Shown piece after piece: positions 42,233 to 51,200 of a DNA stretch of 64,000 bases. Position 1 is the first letter of the stretch, and every line of letters starts with the position of its first letter. A program made the position numbers and the translations under genes. Where the stretch lies: contig JAFAER010000218.1 in the NCBI GenBank assembly GCA_023423895.1, forward strand, positions 62,001 to 126,000, in the 5' to 3' direction. The notes beneath the pieces were generated by a model. It was not told the origin of the DNA and searched no databases. It saw nothing but the letters and a program-made list of their open reading frames with translations. The stretch is from Pseudomonadota bacterium (GTDB lineage: Bacteria > Myxococcota_A > Polyangia > Polyangiales > Polyangiaceae).

Positions 42233-44536
42233 CTAGAGGCCGACGGTCGCGACGAAGGTGAGCGTCTGCCCGGGCGCGAGCGTCGAGCCGAGCACGACGC
42301 GTTTTCCGACGCGCTTGATCGGACCGCATCCGGCGCACGTGAAGGAGGCGATCGTGTCTCCGAGCTCCAAGGTGAGGTTGGTGATCGGCCGGTGGCCGGT
42401 GCGGATGGTCCCCTGATACCCCGTGGCGCCGTAACGACCGTCGACGGTCAGCCCTTCGCGCCCGCGCCAGAAGTCCGTGACGGTCTCGATCGTGTCCAGG
42501 CGCACGCGCGCGTCTGCGGCCGCATCGAGGAGCCCCTCGGCGCCGCGGACCTTCGCAGACGGGCCGTTCGGCGCGCCGGGAGCGCTGGTCGAGTAGTCCG
42601 TCGGATGAATCAGCACCGTCGTGTACGCCTGGTTCGCCCGGTTGAGCAGGAGGACGCGCTTCCAAAGGGAAGCGAACGTCGGAAGCGTGGACGGTTCGAG
42701 ATCGGCCTTCACCGGCATGCCGTCGACGACGAGCATGCCGTCTTCACCCGCGATCGGGAACTCGTAGAGCGGCTGGTGATGGAACGTCTCCTGGTTGACG
42801 CCCGTCGAGGCCGTGGCGAGCGGCAGGTTGTACTTGAGGCTGCCGACGAGGTAGCTCGAGTCCGCGACGATGCCGGCGCCCGCGAGCACGTCGAACTGGT
42901 CGGGGTGAACGAGGAGGAACGGCGAACGGAAGGCCCGTGCGCGTCTTCCCGTCGCCAGCGAGAGTAGCTCCTGGTTCACCAGGATCTCACCACACAAGCT
43001 CTCCGTGCTGTCGGGCCGGTACGTCCAGAAGGTCTCCGTGCAGCTGCCGCGCGCCTGGCTGCCGAAGGTCAGCGCGTGCCGGATCGAGTGCGCTCCGAGT
43101 GGGCACATCCCCAGCCTGCAGAGCTCCCGGGGGATCCAGCCGTCGAAGCCGAGCTCGTCGTAGCTCGTGCTGATGAAGAACGTGCCACGTGCGCCGCGCC
43201 CTTGTTCGAGGAGCGCCATCTGGATCGTTCCGGGGACGCCGGTCTGCGTGCCGCCGTCTTGGTACTCGGCCACGTCACTGTCGTGCGTGAGGAGCAGCAG
43301 CGAGTCTTCTTCGCCCGGCACGGTGTGGAGGAGCACGACATGGCCACGTGTGGCCTCGCGGAGCGCGTCGCGGAGAAACAGCCCGAGGAGGTCGCCGGCC
43401 GGCTCGAAGCAGTTCACGGCGCAGCGCGAGTGCCGGAATGCGACGAGATCGTGTCCGAGCGCATAGACCGCGCCGAGTCCGAGCGCTCGCCGGGTCACGA
43501 GCGCGCCCGCAGGGGCCCCGCCGGTAAATCCATGCGCGAGCACCGTCGTGCCGGGCGCAAGCTCGAAGACGTAGGTCTCGACCGGGCTGGAAGCCGGATC
43601 GGCGGAGAGAAGGACGTCGCGCTCTTCCTTCGTGTCGAACGTGCTCGTGGGCACGGCCGCCGGACCATCGAAGCGCATGCTGTCGACGGTGAACGTCTTC
43701 GTGCTCGTCGCGATCCCCGCGAGCGCGAGCCCGTTCGAGCCCGGGCTTCCGAGCGGCTTGACGATGACCAGCACGCCTCCGCCAGCCACGAAGCTCTCGA
43801 GGATCGCGCGGTCGGCCGCGGTCAGATCGTCGCCGACGAAGTAGCCGGGGACGATCGCCATCGCATACTGGCTCGCGCTCGCCAGCGAAGCGGCCCACGC
43901 GTCCGTTCCTCGCGCGGGGCTGTCATACGGGATCCCGCGTTGATCGAGCGCGGACGTGATGCTGTCGACGAAGATACGATCGTCCGCCCATAGGTAGCTC
44001 GGTACGAGGAGCAGCGCGCGCGAGCGCACTTCGACGGCGGGCGGGAGCGAATCGACGGTGCCGTCGCAGTCGTTGTCGATGCCGTCGACGACCTCGGGCG
44101 TCGGCCCGGGCCCGAGACAGACGCGCGAGGAGCCCTCACATGTGGCAAAGCCGTGTCCACAGGCGCCCAGCGCGCCGGTCGAACAGCTGTTGGCGTCGAT
44201 CGGAAGCAGCACGTCGACGAGCCCGTCGCAGTCGTTGTCGAGCCCGTCGCAGAGCGTCTCGACGAGCTCGCGCCGCGGATCGGTGGGACCGAGCGCACAC
44301 GACGGAACGCCCGGAGGAAACTCGAACGGCTCCGGCCCCGCGTCCGTCTGCGCATCGGGCGACGACGTCACGTCGGTCGACGCGTCATCGGACGGCGAAC
44401 CTGCGTCTTCGACTTCGACGTCTGGCGGGATCTCCGCCCTTCGCGGTCCGTCGGCGCTCGCAGAGCAGCCGGTCGCGATCCCGACGAGCACGAGGAGGAA
44501 GACGAGAGCGAGCCGCCCTTCCCGGATCCAAGGCAT
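42233..44536 (-). CDS. MopE-type calcium-motif and NodB-type polysaccharide-deacetylase lipoprotein
   Basis: A 767-residue predicted lipoprotein (GIATGC, Cys24). Two MopE-like Ca-binding motifs DGLDNDCDG (97-105) and DGIDNDCDG (151-159) are followed by an alpha/beta domain (~170-395, ALLLVPSY to FLRDALREA). A NodB-type deacetylase domain (~410-620) comes next. Its motif residues are all visible: THDSD (417-421, in place of TFDDG), HSIRH (483-487, metal ligands), FRSPF and DSSY. A final beta domain ends the protein. Substrate inferred: N-acetylated polysaccharide at the cell surface. It is a combined architecture I have not seen described. Confidence 0.82.
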   Translation of the reverse strand: MPWIREGRLALVFLLVLVGIATGCSASADGPRRAEIPPDVEVEDAGSPSDDASTDVTSSPDAQTDAGPEPFEFPPGVPSCALGPTDPRRELVETLCDGLDNDCDGLVDVLLPIDANSCSTGALGACGHGFATCEGSSRVCLGPGPTPEVVDGIDNDCDGTVDSLPPAVEVRSRALLLVPSYLWADDRIFVDSITSALDQRGIPYDSPARGTDAWAASLASASQYAMAIVPGYFVGDDLTAADRAILESFVAGGGVLVIVKPLGSPGSNGLALAGIATSTKTFTVDSMRFDGPAAVPTSTFDTKEERDVLLSADPASSPVETYVFELAPGTTVLAHGFTGGAPAGALVTRRALGLGAVYALGHDLVAFRHSRCAVNCFEPAGDLLGLFLRDALREATRGHVVLLHTVPGEEDSLLLLTHDSDVAEYQDGGTQTGVPGTIQMALLEQGRGARGTFFISTSYDELGFDGWIPRELCRLGMCPLGAHSIRHALTFGSQARGSCTETFWTYRPDSTESLCGEILVNQELLSLATGRRARAFRSPFLLVHPDQFDVLAGAGIVADSSYLVGSLKYNLPLATASTGVNQETFHHQPLYEFPIAGEDGMLVVDGMPVKADLEPSTLPTFASLWKRVLLLNRANQAYTTVLIHPTDYSTSAPGAPNGPSAKVRGAEGLLDAAADARVRLDTIETVTDFWRGREGLTVDGRYGATGYQGTIRTGHRPITNLTLELGDTIASFTCAGCGPIKRVGKRVVLGSTLAPGQTLTFVATVGL

Positions 44537-44710
44537 GGAGCTCGACGTTATCCCGCTTTCGCGAAGCCGCGAGCGCCGTGCGTCACAGCCGCGCAGTCAC
44601 GGAGCGGCGAGGAAATGGCAGAACGCCCGAGCCGTCGGATGGACGGATCTCGGGCGTCGAAGTCGAAACACCGCTGGAAGGACAGGCGAGCCGCGCGTGG
44701 GCGGCGCCGC

Positions 44711-45067
44711 TCAGGTGTCCTTCTGGTCGCGGACGCGGGCGGCCTTGCCCTGGAGGTCGCGCAGGTAGAAGAGGCGCGCGCGACGAACGACGCCGCGGGA
44801 GACGACCTCCACCTTGTCGATGCGCGGCGAGTGCGTGAGGAAGACGCGCTCGACACCGACGTTGAAGCTCACCTTGCGCACGGTGAACGTGCTGCGCGCG
44901 CCGGCGCGGTGACGTTTGAGGACGACGCCCTGGAAGACCTGGATGCGGTCCTTGTCGCCTTCGACGATCTTGTAGTGGACACGAACCGTGTCGCCGACGC
45001 GGAAGTCGGGGACGACCCCCGTCCGGAGCTGCTCTTTCTCGATCTCGGCGATCTTCGCGTTCTGCAT
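44711..45067 (-). CDS. rplS: 50S ribosomal protein L19
   Basis: A 118-residue L19: FRVGDTVRVHYKIVEGDKDRIQVFQGVVLKRH, STFTVRKVSFNVGVERVF, HSPRIDKVEVV and RRARLFYLRDLQGKAARV are family-defining segments. It helps bridge the two ribosomal subunits. In most bacteria rplS follows trmD/rimM; here it stands alone with its own promoter. The start at 45067 (MQNAKIAEIEKEQLR) is the normal N-terminus. Confidence 0.95.
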   Translation of the reverse strand: MQNAKIAEIEKEQLRTGVVPDFRVGDTVRVHYKIVEGDKDRIQVFQGVVLKRHRAGARSTFTVRKVSFNVGVERVFLTHSPRIDKVEVVSRGVVRRARLFYLRDLQGKAARVRDQKDT

Positions 45068-45153
45068 GGCCGTGTCTCTCTTCTTTTGAACCTCCGATAG
45101 CCATGCGGAAAGGCTGGGGAAAAATCCCATTCCGTGGCCAGTCGGGGGCGCGC

Positions 45154-45182
45154 TTTAAAGCACGCAGGGTGGGACGTGTCAA
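45154..45182 (-). promoter_or_regulatory. Sigma-70 promoter of rplS
   Basis: On the minus strand TTGACA (45182-45177), 17-bp spacer, TTTAAA (45159-45154). The -35 is a perfect consensus with ideal spacing. The start would be near 45147, giving an ~80-base leader before the rplS ATG. Confidence 0.7.
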
Positions 45183-45250
45183 CGATGCCCCACACGGCCA
45201 GCGGAGTTCGAGGTTTGCTCCCCTCTCTCCGTTCACATCCCGCGTCTTTC

Positions 45251-45280
45251 GAGAGCTTTTGAGAGCTCCGAGAGCTTTCG
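45251..45280. promoter_or_regulatory. Three helically phased GAGAGCT heptamers
   Basis: GAGAGCT starts at 45251, 45261 and 45270, about one helical turn apart, between the rplS promoter and the peroxiredoxin ATG (45333). A multimeric regulator could bind all three from one face. No named operator matches. Confidence 0.4.
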
Positions 45281-45332
45281 AGGGAAGGTCTGGTCGCGTG
45301 ACGTCAGCGCCGTGCTAGCACGCCCAGCGAGA

Positions 45333-45797
45333 ATGGCTCTCCGTATTGGACAGAAAGCGCCGGATTTCGACGTGACCTCGAGCGCGGGGCAGCGCCTCGA
45401 GCTCTCGGACTTCATCGGCGAGAAGAACGTCGTCCTCTATTTCTACCCGGGCGACTTCACGCTCGTGTGCACGCGGGAGACGTGCGGCTTCCGGGACAGC
45501 TACGCGGAGCTCGCCAGCAAGGACACCGAGGTGATCGGTGTCTCGGTGGACTCGGACGCGTCGCACCAGCGATTCGCGAAGGAGTACGGCGTGCCGTTCG
45601 CGCTCGTTTCCGACACGAACAAGTCCCTGGCCGCGACCTACGAGGCCACAGGCTTGTTCTCCCGCCTCATCGGCAAGACCAGCCGCGTCACCTACGTGAT
45701 CGACAAGAAAGGCTTCATCGCGGGGGTGTTCGACTCGGAGCTCCGGGCGAGCGCTCATGTCGACGGCGTCCGCGACCTCATCCGCAAGCTTGGATGA
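45333..45797 (+). CDS. bcp: Peroxiredoxin, BCP-type
   Basis: A 154-residue thiol peroxidase of the bacterioferritin-comigratory family. Motif FTLVCTRETC holds the peroxidatic Cys46 and the resolving Cys51, five residues on, in the same helix (atypical 2-Cys). GVSVDSDASHQRF, GVPFALVSD and TYVIDKKG follow as usual. It reduces H2O2 and lipid peroxides in the cytoplasm. ATG 45333 is the normal start; a phased repeat region precedes it. It is divergent from rplS. Confidence 0.93.
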   Translation: MALRIGQKAPDFDVTSSAGQRLELSDFIGEKNVVLYFYPGDFTLVCTRETCGFRDSYAELASKDTEVIGVSVDSDASHQRFAKEYGVPFALVSDTNKSLAATYEATGLFSRLIGKTSRVTYVIDKKGFIAGVFDSELRASAHVDGVRDLIRKLG

Positions 45798-45910
45798 GGA
45801 ATCGAACGGCCGCGGTTCGCGCTCGCGGCTCGACGTAGCTCACGAGGTGCGGACGAGGTGCTCGCAACGCCGCGCTTGACGAAGAGGGCGTCGGCGACCA
45901 TGCTGCGCGC

Positions 45911-45983
45911 CCCCTGACCTCGAGGCCAGGGGAAAGGCTGAAGGTGTCGGAGCTCCGGCTCCCGGGTCCAGCGCTCGGACCCG
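45911..45983 (+). other. Structured leader upstream of rplC
   Basis: CCCCTGACCTCGAGGCCAGG (45911-45930), continuing with GG, is a 22-base near-palindrome with one mismatch pair. It is followed by CGGGTCC (45963-45969) pairing with GGACCCG (45977-45983), loop AGCGCTC. Both lie in the 288-bp region before rplC. Ribosomal-protein leaders often fold for autoregulation; the mechanism here is inference. Confidence 0.4.
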
Positions 45984-46085
45984 TCTCGTTTCGAGAACGT
46001 CGACCGGCCTTTTGGATCCAGACAGTGCCCTGGTCCTCGGAGACGAGGCTCGGCACCGGCGAGCGCGAGAGGAACGAAAGAAATC

Positions 46086-46751
46086 ATGAACGCGAAGCCC
46101 GGCATCATCGGCAAGAAGCTCGGCATGACCCAGCTCTACAAGGAAGACGGCACCGTCCAGCGCGTGACCGTCATCGACACGAGCTCGCTCCAGGTCATCG
46201 GCAAGCGCACCAAGGAGAAGGACGGCTACACGGCGGTCGTCTTCGGCTTCAAGGACGCGAAGGAGAAGCACCTCTCCAAGGCGCAGCAGGGCTCGTTCAA
46301 GAAGGCGAACGTGACGCCGAAGCGCACGGTGCGTGAGCTCCGTTGCGACGAGGAGTTCGCGGGCAAGTTCGAGGTCGGCGCCGCCGTCAACCTCGCGGAC
46401 ATCTTCCAGCCCGGCCAGATCGTCGACGCCCAGGGCACGACGCGCGGCCGCGGGTTCAGCGGCGTCGTCCGTCGCTGGAGCTTCGCCGGCTTCGTCCAGA
46501 CGCACGGTACCCACGAGTACCGCCGTCACGGTGGCTCGATCGGTACGAACATGACCCCGGGGCGCACGCTCCCGAACCTCAAGATGCCGGGCCAGTACGG
46601 CAACGAGACGGTCAGCATCCTCAACCTCCGCATCGCCCGCGTCGATGCCGAGAAGAACCTCCTCATGGTCGAGGGCGGCATCCCCGGCCCGCGCAACGGT
46701 CTCGTCCAGGTCCGCCACGGCGTGAAGGGCCGCGAGCGCAAGAAGCGCTGA
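46086..46751 (+). CDS. rplC: 50S ribosomal protein L3, isolated gene
   Basis: A complete 221-residue L3: GIIGKKLGMTQLY at the start, GRGFSGVVRRW, RRHGGSIGTN, GRTLPNLKMPGQYGNETV and GGIPGPRNGLVQV. It assembles the peptidyl-transferase region. Normally rplC sits in the S10 operon between rpsJ and rplD; here neither is present and a repeat/hairpin region follows the stop. Either the gene has moved, or this is a second copy. The start ATG 46086 follows GAGAGGAACGAAAG, which contains an SD. Confidence 0.95.
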   Translation: MNAKPGIIGKKLGMTQLYKEDGTVQRVTVIDTSSLQVIGKRTKEKDGYTAVVFGFKDAKEKHLSKAQQGSFKKANVTPKRTVRELRCDEEFAGKFEVGAAVNLADIFQPGQIVDAQGTTRGRGFSGVVRRWSFAGFVQTHGTHEYRRHGGSIGTNMTPGRTLPNLKMPGQYGNETVSILNLRIARVDAEKNLLMVEGGIPGPRNGLVQVRHGVKGRERKKR

Positions 46752-46753
46752 AG

Positions 46754-47019
46754 GCTCGCTTCGCTCGCCGGCTCCAGGCTCCAGGCTCCAGGCTCCAGTA
46801 GGAGAAACGAGCAGGCCGCCGACGCGAGCAGCGACAAGCAAAATCGAAAAGGGCGCGCTGACCGTGAGGTCACCGCGCCCTTCGTCGTTCCAGAGAAGCC
46901 TGGGCCCCGAATCGACCGAACCGTGCCTTCGCTCTTCCTGAGGCCCTGAGGCCCGCGAGGCCTTCTCTCTCCCTGGAGCCTGGAGCCTGGAGCCTGGAGC
47001 CTGGCGAGCGAAGCGAGCC
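46754..47019. repeat. 266-bp element bounded by inverted GGCTCCA arrays
   Basis: Left arm 46754-46799 (GGCTCGCTTCGCTCGCC then four GGCTCCA units) and right arm 46973-47019 are inverted copies differing by a single base (~46 bp). They flank 173 bp containing a long hairpin (46849-46882). The left arm begins 2 bases after the rplC stop. It looks like a non-coding mobile or invertible element. Confidence 0.85.
46849..46882. terminator. Long hairpin within the inverted-repeat element
   Basis: AAGGGCGCG-C-TGACC-GTGA-GGTCA-C-CGCGCCCTT: 14 base pairs interrupted by one C/C mismatch, loop of four. It is symmetric and could terminate either strand; no T-run follows on the + strand, so factor-independent termination is uncertain. 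Confidence 0.55.
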
Positions 47020-47028
47020 GCCCCCCCC

Positions 47029-47211
47029 CTAATCCTCGCTCGACCACCCGCGCCGTGCGCGCGTCCAGGTCTCGAACGAACGGCCACGCGGCTGCGGCTC
47101 GTCGACGAATTCGACCTCCACATCGATCAGGCTCGGCATTGCGGGCCGTTCGGGCTTGGTCGGGGCGGTCGTCACGGCGGGACTCACGTGGAAGACGCAG
47201 CGGAGGTTCAT
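47029..47211 (-). CDS. Small hypothetical protein
   Basis: Sixty residues starting MNLRCVFHVSPAV at ATG 47211, with GAGGAG six bases upstream on the minus strand, which is why this start was chosen over the longer frame. The middle is a strand-like LIDVEVEFVDE segment and the tail is Arg/Trp-rich. No family recognised. It is convergent with the repeat element and divergent from rlmE, with a 295-bp gap that shows no other gene. Confidence 0.5.
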   Translation of the reverse strand: MNLRCVFHVSPAVTTAPTKPERPAMPSLIDVEVEFVDEPQPRGRSFETWTRARRGWSSED

Positions 47212-47506
47212 GGCGGGCTCCTCGAAGCTGTCCCGATGAAGGTGCAACCTGCGGTCCATCAGCCTCAGCCGCAACGATTCCGCAGATACCCCGTTGTCTC
47301 CGCGGGGTCTCGGCGCCGAGCCCTCGCGTGATCGACAGCGTCGGATCGCCGTCGATCCAGAGTCTTGGTCCGCCGCGGCTCCATCCCGTTGTAAGAGGAG
47401 GGCGTCTTCTCCTGGGAGCGGGGCCACCGCTCGTGTAATCCACGCCGCGCCAAACAGAACGGGACGGGGCGGGACGGCAGAGAACAGACGGGCTCGAGGA
47501 CGAGAA

Positions 47507-48154
47507 ATGGCAAGAGCGCGAAGCGGCCGGGGCGGCAAGAACACCTACAAGGGCGGCGACGCGTTCACGCGCGAGGCGCGGCTTGCCGGGTATCCCGCGC
47601 GCAGCGTCTTCAAGCTCGACGAGATCGATCGCCGCGTGAAGCTGCTCCGGCCGGGCCATCACGTCCTCGATCTCGGGGCCGCCCCCGGCAGCTGGTCGCT
47701 GTACGTCACGCAGCGGGTGGGGCCTTCCGGCAAGCTCGTGGCGATCGACCTCGACCCTCTGGTCATCCCGCTTCCGCCGAACGCGACCGCGATCGTGGGT
47801 GATGCGCTTTCGCTCGAAAACGAGGCGATGGCCGAGCACGCGCCCTACGACGTCGTCCTCAGCGACATGGCCCCGCGGACGACGGGGAACCGCATCGGCG
47901 ACCAGACGCGGAGCTTCGAGCTGTTCATGCGCGCGCTCGCGGTGGCCGAGAAGCTCCTGAAGCCGGGCGGCGCGTTCGTCGGCAAGATCTTCATGGGCGA
48001 AGACTTGCCGAAGGCGAAGGCCGAGGTGAAGCGGCTCTTCACGGAGGAGCGTGGGATCCGGCCCGAAGGCACGCGCGCCACGAGCTACGAGATGTTCCTC
48101 GTGGGGCTCGGCAAGAAGGTCGTGTCGAGCTCGTCGTCCTCGTCGTCCGCGTGA
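47507..48154 (+). CDS. rlmE: 23S rRNA 2'-O-methyltransferase RlmE/FtsJ
   Basis: A 215-residue FtsJ family enzyme that methylates U2552 in 23S rRNA. The K-D-K-E tetrad is visible: Lys in YPARSVFKLDEID, Asp in LSDMAPRTTG, Lys in GGAFVGKIFMGED and Glu in TSYEMFLVG. SAM-binding DLGAAPGSW follows the first motif. A Ser-rich tail ends the protein. The ATG at 47507 (MARARSGRGGKN) is the family start. Confidence 0.93.
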   Translation: MARARSGRGGKNTYKGGDAFTREARLAGYPARSVFKLDEIDRRVKLLRPGHHVLDLGAAPGSWSLYVTQRVGPSGKLVAIDLDPLVIPLPPNATAIVGDALSLENEAMAEHAPYDVVLSDMAPRTTGNRIGDQTRSFELFMRALAVAEKLLKPGGAFVGKIFMGEDLPKAKAEVKRLFTEERGIRPEGTRATSYEMFLVGLGKKVVSSSSSSSSA

Positions 48155-48292
48155 TCCCGAGCGTTCGGCGCGCCCGAACGCGTGATACGACGCGCGACGT
48201 GTCCACCTTCCTGGACACTGGACGGGGGACGGCTTGTCGGATCGGCGGATAGCCTCGTGGCATCGCGGGCTTCGTTTCGGTACTCTCGACCC

Positions 48293-51200
48293 GTGACCGC
48301 GGCGGCGTTCGAAAAGGCGCTCCTCGCAGGACGCTTCGTGATCGAACGCGAAGTCGGACGCGGCGGTGTAGGCATCGTCTACCGGGCGCGCGACGAGGTG
48401 TCGGGGGCGCCAGTCGCCTTGAAGGTCATCGCGATCCCCGGCGTCGATGCGAGCGAGGAGGCGCGCTTCGGTCGCGAAGGGCGCGTCCTCGCGGGCCTCA
48501 GTCATCCCGGGATCGTGCGCGTCGTCGCGTTCGGGCAGCTCGACGAGGGGCATCCGTACGTCGCGATGGAGTGGCTCGAGGGCGAAGACATCGCGCAGCG
48601 CCAGAAGCGAGCGCCGCTCTCCCTCGGCCGTGCGCTCCAGGTCGGAGCGCAGGTGGCGGACGCGCTCGCGTACGCGCACGGCGTCGGGATCATCCATCGG
48701 GACATCAAGCCGTCGAACGTCATCCTCGTCGGCAGTGGCCCGGACCAGGAGTGGCCGCTCGAGGCGAAGCTCGTCGACTTCGGCGTTGCGTCCGCGGAAG
48801 ACGCCCGGCTCACGCGCACCGGCGCGATCATCGGCACGCCGGCATACATGGCGCCCGAGCAAGCCCGCGGCGACGCAGAGGTCGATGCGCGTGCAGACAT
48901 CTACGGCCTCGGCGCGACACTCTTCGAGATCATCGCAGGACGTCCCCCGCACATGGGACCGACGCCCATCGCGATCCTCGCGCGCCTCGTGACGACGCCG
49001 GCCCCACGTCTCGGCGAGGTGTTCCCGGACGCCCCGATCCCGCTCGACGATCTGCTCTGTGAGATGCTCGCCACCCATCCCGAGGAGCGTCCGGCGCGCG
49101 CCGCGGACGTGGCGCTCCGTTTGCGCAGCATCGCCGCCGAGATCGAGCAGTCCCCGCTGACGACGCGGACGCAGTCGCCCGATGTCCCGCAGAGCATGGG
49201 ATCCCTCGTTCTCTCCACGTCGAGGCCGGGCGGCTCTCGGCTGGTGACGTCCATCCTCGCGACGCACGTACCGAAGGGGCCGACGCGTGGGAGGCTCATC
49301 GCGCACCTGCGCGCTCGCGGCGCGGAGGCGACGGAGCTCGGCGGCGACGCCATCGTCGCCCACCTCGGCGTGAAGAAGGCGCTCGGCGACGAGGCCGCCC
49401 GCGCGCTCGATCTCGGGCTGCGCCTCGCGAAGATGGGCTCGCGGGTCGGCATCGCGACGGGCCGGACACGCATCGATCGCACGCGTCCGACCGGCGAGGT
49501 CGTCGACCGCGCGGCCGCGCTCGCGCGCGATGCCCAGAAGAACCAGGTGCTCGCGGACACGACCACGAGCGAGCTCGCGCGCGGGCGCTTCGAGATGCAG
49601 GTACGGCCCGACGGCACGTCCGTGGTCGGCCCGAAGGTCGCGGCCAAGAAGGAGATCGCCGGCGGCTCGCCGTTCGTCGGGCGCGAAGCCGATCTGTCCC
49701 AGGTCGTCAGTGCGTACGAGCGCTGTCAGGAAGATCGTACGCCGATCATCGTCACGCTCACGGGCGCGCCCGGCATCGGCAAGACGCGTCTTCGTCGCGA
49801 GGCGCTCGCGCGGATCGCCGCGCACTCGTCCGCGCCTCGTGTCGTGATGGTGCGCGCGGAGTCGTTCGCGCGGAGCCACGCCCTCGGAATCATGGCCGAC
49901 GTCGCGCGCGGGCTCGCCGGAGTCGCCAAGGGCGCCGCGCTGAGCGACGCAATGGCGGCGACCGAAGCGCTGCTCGCACGGATCGACTACGCAGGGCGAA
50001 GCACGCGTGACCTCGTCGCACGGCTCGTCGCGAACGAGCCGCTGCCGGAAGGTGTCGACGCGCGAGCCGCACGCGACGCGCTCTGGATCGCGCTCACCGA
50101 CATGGCGCTCCGCGTCTCGAACGAGGCGGCCCTCGTCATCGCGCTCGAGGACGCGCAGTGGGCGGACCTCGAATCGCTCGCCTGGCTCGATCACGTCCTC
50201 GCTCGTGCAGTTGGTCATTCGGTCTTCGTGCTCGCAACGGCGCGGCCCACGCTCTGGCGCGAGGACCCGGCGCGATTCTCGGGGCGCGATCACGTCCGCA
50301 TCGAGCTCCGTCCGCTCGCGCGCCGGACCGTCCGAGCGATCGCGAAGGCGATCCTCGGCGAGAAGGCGTCGTCGCCCGAAGGCGAGGCGCTCGTCGAGTC
50401 GATCTCCGCGCAGGCCGGGGGTTCACCGCTGTTCGCCGAGGAGCTTGCGCGCCTGGCACACCAGGGCCGCGACGCGGCGAGCGCTCCGACGATCGAAGCC
50501 GCGATCCAGGTCCACCTCGATGCGCTCGAAGAGGACGTGCGCGAGGCGGCGATGAAGCTCTCCGTCTTCGGGCTGCAGGTCTGGGGCGCCGGGCTCGAGG
50601 CGCTCGGCGTCAAGAACGCGGCCGAGGTCATGCGTACGCTGACGGCGGCCGAGATGATCGTCGAGCAGGCGGCGTCACGGTTCAAGGAGACCCGCGAGTG
50701 GGCGTTCAAGCACGCCCTCACGCGCGAGGTCGCCTACGCTGCGCTCGGCGAAGAGCAGCTCAAGGAGCTGCACACGCAAGCCGGGCGCTGGCTCGCGAAG
50801 ATGGGCGAGGACGACGCCACGGTTGCGCGCCATCTCGAGCTCGGTGGTGAGCCGGCGGAGGCAGCGAACTACCTCGAGAAGGCGGCGCGCCGTGCGCTCG
50901 CCGCGAGCGCGCTGGGCGAGGCGGTGCGCCTTGCCGAGAAGGCGCTGGACTTCGCGATCGACACGCCGACGCAGTTCGCGCGGGCGCAGCTCCTCGACGA
51001 GGCCTGGGTCCGTCTCGACGCCCGCGCGAGCGAGCGCGAGACTGCCGTCCGCGCGATGCAAGACGCCGTCTACGACGAGCCGAGCGCCGTCCGCGCGATG
51101 GGCGCGCGCGTCCGCTACGAGAACGCGTGCGGCGGCGGACCGGAGACGAGCGCGGGCCTCGAAGAGGTCATCCTGCGCGCCAAGGCTGCCGGCCTCTTCG

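Noticed and set aside
46526..50293. 1255-aa open frame on the minus strand across rplC, rlmE and the kinase
   Set aside because: Antisense to three confident genes; no recognisable motifs, low-complexity Arg/Glu content.
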